A DNA stretch of 64,000 bases, taken from positions 23,030 through 87,029 of the forward strand of contig JAITUC010000054.1 of NCBI GenBank assembly GCA_031286585.1, read 5' to 3'. This DNA comes from Delftia acidovorans. Lineage in GTDB: Bacteria; Pseudomonadota; Gammaproteobacteria; Burkholderiales; Burkholderiaceae_C. Below the pieces are notes generated by a model. That model did not search any database, was not told the origin of the DNA, and saw nothing but the letters and a program-made list of their open reading frames with translations. The position numbers and the translations under genes were made by a program. This document shows, piece by piece, positions 26,381 through 33,072 of the stretch (the stretch's first letter is position 1; every line of letters starts with the position of its first letter).

Positions 26381-27493
26381 TCATTTGAAGCGCTGCTCCA
26401 TGTCCACGATCATTCGCTCCAGCCACTCCTGGCTGGGCGGATCGATCACATCCACCAGCTGCGCGGGCACCTGCACGCCCTGCCCGGCCCAGCGCTCGGG
26501 CCCGTGCGTGTCGCCGCCGGTGCGAAAGCCGTATTCCTGCGCCAATGCGCGCAGTTGCGGATCGGATTCGAGCAGCTGGCCCACGCGCTCGCCCGCAGGC
26601 GTGTAGGGCACGAGCACATGCTTGGAATACAGCGTGGGCTGCGGGTAGAGCATCACCATCTCGCTGCTCCTGCGCTGCGGGTGGCGCAGCAGGAACTCCA
26701 CCAGCTGCGATTCATAGGCCACCAGCAGCGGCGCCTTGCCCATGCCCAGGGCCAGGTAGTCCTCGAAGGGGCCGGCCGACGAGCTTTCCTGGAAGCCCTG
26801 GCGCAGGAACAGCGGCGCCACCTGGGGCAGCACGCGCTCCAGGTCGGCCGGGCTTTGCACCACCTGCTGGCCGTTGAGCACATAGCTGGCCAGCGCCAGG
26901 TACATGGCCGCGCTGTTGGAGCTGCGCACATCGGTGCTGGCGGGCAGCACGGCCTTGCCGGTGGCAAAGGCGCCGGAGGCCTTCAGGTCGCGCCAGCGCG
27001 TGCCCTTGCCGGCCATGGCCAGCAGGGCGGGAAGATCGGTCACGTAATAGAAGTCGCCCTGCTTTTGCGCGATGCCGTTGGCGATCAGGATCTCGGCAAT
27101 GGGCCGCCAGCTGGCGAACACGATAGGCGTGTAGAACGGCGTGTAGACCGTGCCGGCCCGGGCCGCCGCCTTGAGCTGGGCCGCAGCCGGCGCGCCCGAG
27201 GGAAAGCCGAAGTCGTACTGCCTGGGGTCGTAGCTGTTGGCAATGCTGCGCGAGCCGGCCTTTTGCACCGTCACCGTCACGCCGTGGCGCGCCAGCACGT
27301 CGCGCACGCGCTCGTCCTGGAAGAAGGCTTCCTTCTCGGAGCCGATCAGGCCGCGTGCCGTCACCGACTGCTGCTGCGCCCGCTGCGCCTGGCGGTCCTG
27401 CACCAGCTCCGTGCGCGAGTACCAGATACCGCCGCCCACGGCCGCCAGCAGCAGCGCCGCCAGCCCCGCCGCCAAAGCACGGCGCGCGTTCAT
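26381..27493 (-). CDS. Membrane-anchored solute-binding-like protein, first gene of TelA operon
   Basis: 370 residues. An uncleaved or signal-anchor N-terminal helix (LAAGLAALLLAAVGGGIWYS) precedes a periplasmic-binding-protein-like domain (DYVPRQYDFGFPSG-type region YDFGFPSGAPAAAQLKAAAR; YTPIVFASWRPIAEILIANG; LALGMGKAPLLVAYESQLVEFLLRHP). It resembles the binding-like half of the VWA lipoprotein downstream, including the YP-containing strand near its end, so the operon carries two related modules. It starts 22 bases before telA. Ligand unknown; a role in capturing a substrate or in presenting it to the VWA protein is possible. Confidence 0.65.
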   Translation of the reverse strand: MNARRALAAGLAALLLAAVGGGIWYSRTELVQDRQAQRAQQQSVTARGLIGSEKEAFFQDERVRDVLARHGVTVTVQKAGSRSIANSYDPRQYDFGFPSGAPAAAQLKAAARAGTVYTPFYTPIVFASWRPIAEILIANGIAQKQGDFYYVTDLPALLAMAGKGTRWRDLKASGAFATGKAVLPASTDVRSSNSAAMYLALASYVLNGQQVVQSPADLERVLPQVAPLFLRQGFQESSSAGPFEDYLALGMGKAPLLVAYESQLVEFLLRHPQRRSSEMVMLYPQPTLYSKHVLVPYTPAGERVGQLLESDPQLRALAQEYGFRTGGDTHGPERWAGQGVQVPAQLVDVIDPPSQEWLERMIVDMEQRFK

Positions 27494-27568
27494 TGAGAGG
27501 CTCCGCCCTGGATGACGGCAAGATGAAATTCGGTCATGAACGCGCGGGCCGTTGTCATGTTTTGTTCA

Positions 27569-27591
27569 AAAAAACTTCTTATACGGAAGTT
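27569..27591 (-). terminator. Rho-independent terminator upstream of the TelA operon
   Basis: On the minus strand AAAACTTC and GAAGTTTT form a perfect 8-bp stem around CGTATAA, continuing into a run of T residues (seven in a row from the stem). It ends transcripts from the 498-residue protein gene so that the TelA operon must have its own promoter in the remaining 70 bases. The stem is A/T-rich, which lowers certainty. Confidence 0.55.
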
Positions 27592-27632
27592 TTGTGACAC
27601 AACGACGACACGCGGCCCGGACCGCGCCGCGA

Positions 27633-29129
27633 CTACCTCAGCGCGAGTTGCTCGGTGAAGCTGCGCCCGCCAGGCGTTTCGCGGTGCTGCTGGGTGCGGT
27701 GCTCCACCAGCTGGTCCCAGGTCTGCATCTGGCGCTCCTGCGTCTTGCGCTGCGCGCCGGTGACCTGCTTGCCGGCTGTCTCGATCAGCGTGGTGATGGT
27801 GCGGCTGTCCTGCACCTTGGTCAGGTCATAGTTGCCTGATTGCAAGTCCAGCATGCTGCGGTTGCGCGCCTTTTTGGACTCGGCGTTCAGGGACTCGGTC
27901 ACCACCTGGGCGATCGACTCGCCCTCCATGCCGCGGGACTGCCGGGTGGTCTTCTGGCCCACCTGGTACTCGGCACGGCCGATTTCGGTCACGGCGCCGA
28001 ATTCATTGGTGTTCTCGAAATCACCGCTGAAGCTGGCCTGGAAATCGGCCAGGCCGCTTTGCAGGGACTGCACGGAACGCTCCAGCCCGGAGAGCGCGGC
28101 GATGGCGCCCGGCGCGGCCGGCGCCTGCGCCTTGTGCAGCTGGCTGAAGGCACTCTTGAACATGTCCACCAGCGCCGCATCGGCACGGCCGCGCTGCGCG
28201 GCGGCATCAAAGCGCTTCAGATGCTGGTCCAGCGCGGCTTGGCGCTGCGAAGCGCTGGCGCCCACGGGGACATCGGACTCCAGGTTGACGGCCAGCTCGC
28301 CCGCCGCGCCCTTCATCGCCACCGATCGGCCATCGGCGCCCACATGCAGGCTGAACGAGGACAGGGGCTGCGAAGGCTTGGGGTTCCTGATGTCCAGGTC
28401 CAGGCCGGACAGCACGCTGCGGTCGAAGTCCATCAGCTTGCCCAGTTCCAGCTGGGGCTTGCCGGGCTTTCCCAGGCCTTCCAGCGCTTCGTCCAGCCCA
28501 TCGGCCAGCTGGGCAATGGCCGCGCTCTCGGCCTGGCTCAGTGTGCCGGAACTCTTGACCTCGACCCGCAGCCCGCTGCTGCTGCCCGCTTCGCTGCCGT
28601 CGTTCGTGGCAATCCGCAGCTCCACGGTCTGGCCCGATTGCGTGCGGATCTTCAGGCTCACGGTGGCCGCGCCCACGGACACATCGCTCAGCGCGGACTT
28701 GTCCAGGGCCTGCGCATCCGCGCTGCCTGCGACGGAGTCGGCCGCCGTGGGCGCCTGGTACTCCGCCACCGTCTGCTGGTAGTCCGACGGCGTGGCCGCA
28801 AAGCGCGACAGCAGGGCGCCGCCCAGGCCGCGCCAGCGGTCGGCCAGGCTGGCGGACGGGCCCAGGCCCAGGTTGCGCGCCATCAGCGTGCTGATGTCGT
28901 CCCTGTCTTGCGAGGCCCAGGCCCGGGTCAGCCTGAACTGGCCCAGCTCCAGGGGCTGCGGTTTGGCATAGATGACGCTGGACCCTGTGGACTGGCCCAG
29001 CGTGACCTGCGTGCCCGGGTCGGCGGGTGCAGCAGTTGCCGTGGTCGCTGACGACCGCACGGACACCGCAGGCCGCATGCCCGCTGCGCTGGCGGCAAAG
29101 CTGGCGCCTGTGGATGAAATGCTGGTCAT
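27633..29129 (-). CDS. Large protein of unknown function
   Basis: 498 residues from the ATG at 29129, which has AAGGAAG upstream; an in-frame extension to 29210 is unlike the rest. The protein is Ala/Ser/Gln-rich with no signal peptide or membrane segment. It appears to have an N-terminal low-complexity region (1-60), a beta-rich middle (about 165-215, VSLKIRTQSGQTVELRIATN, then GLRVEVKSSG) and a helical C-terminal half (QAALDQHLKRFDAAAQRGRADAALVDMFKSAF-like helices). No family recognised. It is monocistronic, flanked by a terminator and a long divergent promoter region shared with fabI. Confidence 0.65.
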   Translation of the reverse strand: MTSISSTGASFAASAAGMRPAVSVRSSATTATAAPADPGTQVTLGQSTGSSVIYAKPQPLELGQFRLTRAWASQDRDDISTLMARNLGLGPSASLADRWRGLGGALLSRFAATPSDYQQTVAEYQAPTAADSVAGSADAQALDKSALSDVSVGAATVSLKIRTQSGQTVELRIATNDGSEAGSSSGLRVEVKSSGTLSQAESAAIAQLADGLDEALEGLGKPGKPQLELGKLMDFDRSVLSGLDLDIRNPKPSQPLSSFSLHVGADGRSVAMKGAAGELAVNLESDVPVGASASQRQAALDQHLKRFDAAAQRGRADAALVDMFKSAFSQLHKAQAPAAPGAIAALSGLERSVQSLQSGLADFQASFSGDFENTNEFGAVTEIGRAEYQVGQKTTRQSRGMEGESIAQVVTESLNAESKKARNRSMLDLQSGNYDLTKVQDSRTITTLIETAGKQVTGAQRKTQERQMQTWDQLVEHRTQQHRETPGGRSFTEQLALR

Positions 29130-29390
29130 GGATTTGATGGTCTTCCTTCGGTCCTGTCCTGACTGAATGGCAACCCGGGCCTTTGCAGGCCGGGGATTTT
29201 CTCTGCTCATGGACCATCGGCAGATTTCCGGTTTTCTTTACCTCCTGTGCACCAATATGGTGTGAAAGCCGTGCATTCACGGAAAACCGGCCAATACAGG
29301 GAATCTTCGGCAGGTGTCGCAAAAGCGCCATTGTTCTGCCGGGCGGATCAACCGGCTGCAGGCCCCACCCTCCCATTGACAACGCTCTCT

Positions 29391-29433
29391 TTGACCTGAG
29401 TCAAGCCTATGGAGCGAACTGTATCGATATAAC
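29391..29433 (+). promoter_or_regulatory. FNR-type promoter ahead of the fabI-exporter-PHB-acetate run
   Basis: The perfect dyad TTGACCTGAGTCAA (29391-29404) fits the FNR/ANR-family form TTGAY-N4-RTCAA. A -10-like TATAAC follows at 29428-29433, which puts a start near 29439 and the box centre about 41.5 bases upstream, the class II activator position. The rest of the 557-base divergent region (29130-29686) is AT-rich; it holds a 9-base inverted repeat (CCGGTTTTC at 29228-29236, GAAAACCGG at 29282-29290), a duplicated TTTGCATGCA (29503 and 29522) and the palindrome at 29572. No FNR gene is in the window. Confidence 0.6.
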
Positions 29434-29479
29434 GAAACGGCATCGCCAAAAACGGTCGCTGCAGTGCAACATAGATAGA

Positions 29480-29629
29480 ATGAAAAAGACCAAGAGACGA
29501 TATTTGCATGCAACCTTTTATTTTGCATGCATCAAAACAAGCTATCAAAGTCTTTGGAATCACAGGAAATACAAACATTCGCCATGGCGAATATGTTTGC
29601 AATGGGGCGCCATGGCCCGTGATTCCTGA
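29480..29629 (+). CDS. Possible small basic protein in the fabI leader
   Basis: A 49-codon frame (MKKTKRRYLHATFYFACIKT at its start) inside the AT-rich leader, with codon and base use quite unlike neighbouring genes. It is Lys/Arg/aromatic-rich and lacks a good ribosome site. It would lie on the transcript from the FNR-type promoter, 57 bases before fabI. It may be chance coding in an AT-rich regulatory stretch. Confidence 0.2.
   Translation: MKKTKRRYLHATFYFACIKTSYQSLWNHRKYKHSPWRICLQWGAMARDS
29572..29599. promoter_or_regulatory. Long palindrome upstream of fabI
   Basis: A perfect 16-bp palindrome ATTCGCCATGGCGAAT (29577-29592) is extended outward by CAAAC on the left and ATGTTTG on the right, giving a stem of about 13 pairs with a two-base bulge. 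It ends 87 bases before the fabI start. It could be a repressor site (the symmetry and size fit a TetR- or GntR-type dimer) or an RNA hairpin in the leader. There is no T-run, so simple termination is unlikely. Confidence 0.45.
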
Positions 29630-29686
29630 CGAAGCCGCCCCGGGTGGCCTGTTTCCCGGCAGACCTTCTGATCTGGAGCATTCGAC

Positions 29687-30454
29687 ATGACGCTATTGGC
29701 TGGCAAAAAAGGCCTGATCGTCGGCATCGCCAACCGTGACAGCATTGCCTGGGCCTGTGCCCGGGCCATGCATGCGGCGGGCGCCGAGATCGGCGCGACC
29801 TGGCAGAACGAGAAGGCCCGTGTGCATGTGGAGCCCCTGCTCGACGAGATCGGTGCCGAGCTGCGCATGCCGCTGGACGTGGGCGACGACGAACAGATGC
29901 GCGCCCTGTTCGATGCCGCCGCCGTGCGCTGGGGCCGGCTGGACTTCGTGCTGCACGCCGTGGCCTACGCCCCGCGCGAGGACCTGCAGGGCCGCGTGGT
30001 GGACAGCTCCCGTGAGGGCTTTGCGCTGGCCATGGACATCTCCTGCCACTCCTTCATCCGCATGGCCCACCTGGCCGAGCCGCTGATGGCGGCTGGCGGC
30101 GGCAGCCTCATGACCCTGAGCTACCTGGGCGCCAGCGAGGTCATGCCGCACTACGGAATCATGGGCCCGGTCAAGGCCGCGCTGGAGTCCACCACGCGCT
30201 ACCTGGCGGCCGAGCTGGGTCCCTCGCGCATCCGCGTCAATGCCGTCTCGCCCGGGCCCATCGCCACGCGCGCGGCCTCGGGCATTGCCGCTTTCGATGA
30301 ACTCGTGGCCGACAGCATGCGCCGCTCTCCCATTGCCGGCGAGCTGCGCCCCGACGACGTGGGGCCGCTGTGCGCCTTCCTGGCCTCGGACGGGGCGCGC
30401 GCCATCACGGGCTGCACGCTGTATGTCGATGGCGGCCACCACATCCTCAACTAG
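29687..30454 (+). CDS. fabI: Enoyl-ACP reductase, FabI type
   Basis: 255 residues, a short-chain dehydrogenase with the FabI variant nucleotide motif GIANRDSIAWACARAM. The catalytic residues fall at Tyr146, Tyr156 and Lys163, the same numbers as in E. coli FabI (SYLGASEVMPHYGIMGPVKA). It reduces enoyl-ACP in fatty-acid elongation. Position 93 is Ala (HAVAYAP) where E. coli has Gly, a position where substitution affects triclosan binding. It heads a long same-strand run with an exporter and PHB/acetate genes, where fabI is often found in low-oxygen loci; it may be a second copy beside a housekeeping FabI. Confidence 0.9.
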   Translation: MTLLAGKKGLIVGIANRDSIAWACARAMHAAGAEIGATWQNEKARVHVEPLLDEIGAELRMPLDVGDDEQMRALFDAAAVRWGRLDFVLHAVAYAPREDLQGRVVDSSREGFALAMDISCHSFIRMAHLAEPLMAAGGGSLMTLSYLGASEVMPHYGIMGPVKAALESTTRYLAAELGPSRIRVNAVSPGPIATRAASGIAAFDELVADSMRRSPIAGELRPDDVGPLCAFLASDGARAITGCTLYVDGGHHILN

Positions 30455-30487
30455 CGGCTGCCGCACCGGCACCCCGCAGCACGGCAG

Positions 30488-31963
30488 ATGACCCTCCCAT
30501 TCCCCCGAACCGCCGCCTCCGCGCTGGCAGCCGCCCTGGCCGCTGCCCTGGCCGGATGTGCCTCCCTGGCGCCGCCGCACGAGCCGCCGCCCCTGCCCAC
30601 GCCCGAGGCCTGGCCTGCCCATCTGCAGGCCGGCGCCCAGGGTGTCGCCGCCGCGGGCCTGCCCTGGCGCGAGTACTTCACCGATCCCGTGCTGCGCCAG
30701 CTGATCGCCACCGCGCTGGAGCACAACCGCGACCTGCGCGTGGCGGCGCTGCGCGCCGAAGAGGCGCGCGCGGCCTTCCAGATCCAGCGCTCCGAGCTGT
30801 TCCCGGCCATTGGCGTGGGCGGCCAGGCCGCACGGGCACGCGTGCCTGGCGACCTCAACCTCTCGGGCCGCTCCGTGGTCAGCGGCGAGTACCGTGCCGA
30901 GGTCGGCTTCAGCAGCTGGGAGCTGGACCTGTGGGGCCGCGTGCGCAGCCTCAAGGACGCAGCCCTGCAGACCTGGCTGGCCAGCGATGCGGGCCGCCAT
31001 GCCGTGCAGACCGCGCTGATCGCCCAGGTGGCCGACGGCTACCTGGGCCTGCGCGAGCTGGACGAGCGCGTGGCCATTGCGCGCGAGACGCTGGCCACGC
31101 GCCAGGAATCCTTTCGCATCTTCACGCGCCGCGAGGCCGTGGGCGCCAGCTCGCGCCTGCAGCTGGCCCAGGTCCAGACCCTGCTGACCCAGGCGCAGGC
31201 CCTGCTGGCCCAGCTGGAGCTGGCACGCGCGCAGCAGCTGCACGCCCTGGCGCAGCTGGTCGGCGCCCACCCGGGCCCGCTGCCCGCCGCCGCCCCCTTT
31301 GACGACGCCCTGGTGCTGGCCGAGCTGCGGCCGGGCCTGCCCTCGGAACTGCTCGCGGCGCGGCCCGACATAGCCGCCGCCGAGCACCAGTTGCGCGCGG
31401 CCCGCGCCCAGATCGGCGCGGCGCGCGCCGCCTTCTTCCCGCGCATTGCGCTCACGGCCCGCTGGGGCACGGCCAGCGCCGAACTCGACGGCCTGTTCGA
31501 CGGCGGCAGCCGCGCCTGGGCCTTCGTGCCCACAGTGTCCCTGCCCATCTTCGACGGCGGCCGGCGCCGCGCCAACCTGGAACTGGGCGAGATCCGCAGC
31601 GACATGGCCGTGGCCCAGTACGAGAAAGCCATCCAGACCGCCTTCCGCGAGGTGGCCGATGGCCTGGCCGCACGCCGCTGGCTGTCCGAACAGATCACCG
31701 TGCAGCGCACCGCCGTGCAGGCCCAGGCCGAGCGCGCGCGGCTGGCGCAACTGCGCTACGACAACGGCTCGGCCGCCTACCTGGAGGTGCTGGACGCCCA
31801 GCGCGACCTGCTGGCCGCACGCCAGCAACTGGTGCAGGCGCGGCGCGCCCTGCTGTCCAGCCAGGTGGGCCTGTATGCCGCCCTGGGCGGCGGCAGTGGT
31901 GCGGAACCTGCCGCGCTGCCCGCCACCCTGCCGGCCACGCCTGCCGACCCCCCGAATTCCTGA
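30488..31963 (+). CDS. Outer-membrane efflux lipoprotein (NodT/OprM family)
   Basis: 491 residues. The lipobox LAGC (Cys24) is followed by two TolC-type repeats of long helices and beta strands (TALEHNRDLRVAALRAEEAR, then ARPDIAAAEHQLRAARAQIGAARAAFFPRIALTA). GLPWREYFTDPVLRQLI is typical of the NodT family. The protein forms a trimeric outer-membrane duct. It starts 33 bases after fabI and is followed by the HlyD-like gene, completing a tripartite exporter with the ABC components. The C-terminus is Ala/Pro-rich. Confidence 0.9.
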   Translation: MTLPFPRTAASALAAALAAALAGCASLAPPHEPPPLPTPEAWPAHLQAGAQGVAAAGLPWREYFTDPVLRQLIATALEHNRDLRVAALRAEEARAAFQIQRSELFPAIGVGGQAARARVPGDLNLSGRSVVSGEYRAEVGFSSWELDLWGRVRSLKDAALQTWLASDAGRHAVQTALIAQVADGYLGLRELDERVAIARETLATRQESFRIFTRREAVGASSRLQLAQVQTLLTQAQALLAQLELARAQQLHALAQLVGAHPGPLPAAAPFDDALVLAELRPGLPSELLAARPDIAAAEHQLRAARAQIGAARAAFFPRIALTARWGTASAELDGLFDGGSRAWAFVPTVSLPIFDGGRRRANLELGEIRSDMAVAQYEKAIQTAFREVADGLAARRWLSEQITVQRTAVQAQAERARLAQLRYDNGSAAYLEVLDAQRDLLAARQQLVQARRALLSSQVGLYAALGGGSGAEPAALPATLPATPADPPNS

Positions 31964-31980
31964 AGCCTCCGGACCCGCCC

Positions 31981-33072
31981 ATGGACAAGAACACCTCTTT
32001 GAAGAACAAGATCGTGCCGATCGCCGCCGTGGCGGTCCTGGCCCTCGTGGGCTGGTGGGCCTGGAAGACCTTCACGCCCAAGGGCCCAGGCGAGGGCTTC
32101 GTCGGCAGCAACGGCCGGGTCGAGGCCACCGAGATCGACATCTCCACCAAGCTGCCCGGCCGCGTGGAGGAAATCCTGGTGCGCGAGGGCGACTTCGTGC
32201 AGGCCGGCCAGCCCGTGGCGCGCATGCAGATCGACACCCTGCGCGCCCAGCGCCAGGAAGCCGAAGCCATGCGCCAGCAGGCCGAGCACGGCGTGGCTGC
32301 CGCAGAGGCCCAGGTCACGCTGCGCCGCAGCGACCTGGCCGCCGCGCAGGCCCTGATCGTGCAGCGCGAGACCGAGGTGGACGCCGCGCAGCGCCGCTTC
32401 AAGCGCTCGGAAACGCTGGCGCGCGAGGGGGCCTCCTCGGTGCAGGAGCTCGATGACGACCGCGCCCGCGTGCGCGGCAGCGAGGCGGCGCTGGCCGCCA
32501 CGCGCGCCCAGGCCGCCGCTGCCCAGGCCGCCGTGAAGGCGGCCGAGGCCCAGGTGGTGGGCGTGCGCTCCCAGGTGCAGGCCGCCACGGCCACGGTGGC
32601 GCGCGTGCAGGCCGACATCGACGACGGCGTGCTCAAGGCCCCGCGCGACGGCCGCGTGCAGCTGCGCGTGGCCCAGCCCGGCGAGGTGCTGGGCGCAGGC
32701 GGCCGCGTGCTCAACCTGCTGGACCTGTCCGATGTCTACATGACCTTCTTCGTGCCGGAGACTGCCGCCGGGCGCATTGCCCTGGGCAGCGAGGTGCGCC
32801 TGGTGCTGGACGCCGCGCCCGAGTACGTGATTCCGGCCCGCGTCTCCTTCGTCGCCAGCCAGGCCCAGTTCACCCCCAAGACCGTGGAGACCGCCAGCGA
32901 GCGCCAGAAACTGATGTTCCGCGTGCGCGCCCAGATCCCGCCGGACCTGCTGCGCCGCCATCTGGAACAGGTCAAGACCGGCGTGCCCGGCATGGCCTGG
33001 CTGCGCACCGATGCCAGCCATGAATGGCCCGCCAACCTGGCCATCAAGCTGCCGGCCCAGCCCGCGCAATGA
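31981..33072 (+). CDS. HlyD-family membrane-fusion protein
   Basis: 363 residues. One N-terminal transmembrane helix (IVPIAAVAVLALVGWWAW), then a lipoyl/barrel-sandwich half (GRVEATEIDISTKLPGRVEEILVREGDFVQAGQPVARM), a long coiled-coil hairpin (about 90-215) and the returning half (DGRVQLRVAQPGEVLGAGG). This matches the YbhG/HlyD adaptors of ABC-2 exporters. It should bridge the inner-membrane ABC permeases and the NodT-like duct. The stop overlaps the next start (ATGA). Confidence 0.9.
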   Translation: MDKNTSLKNKIVPIAAVAVLALVGWWAWKTFTPKGPGEGFVGSNGRVEATEIDISTKLPGRVEEILVREGDFVQAGQPVARMQIDTLRAQRQEAEAMRQQAEHGVAAAEAQVTLRRSDLAAAQALIVQRETEVDAAQRRFKRSETLAREGASSVQELDDDRARVRGSEAALAATRAQAAAAQAAVKAAEAQVVGVRSQVQAATATVARVQADIDDGVLKAPRDGRVQLRVAQPGEVLGAGGRVLNLLDLSDVYMTFFVPETAAGRIALGSEVRLVLDAAPEYVIPARVSFVASQAQFTPKTVETASERQKLMFRVRAQIPPDLLRRHLEQVKTGVPGMAWLRTDASHEWPANLAIKLPAQPAQ

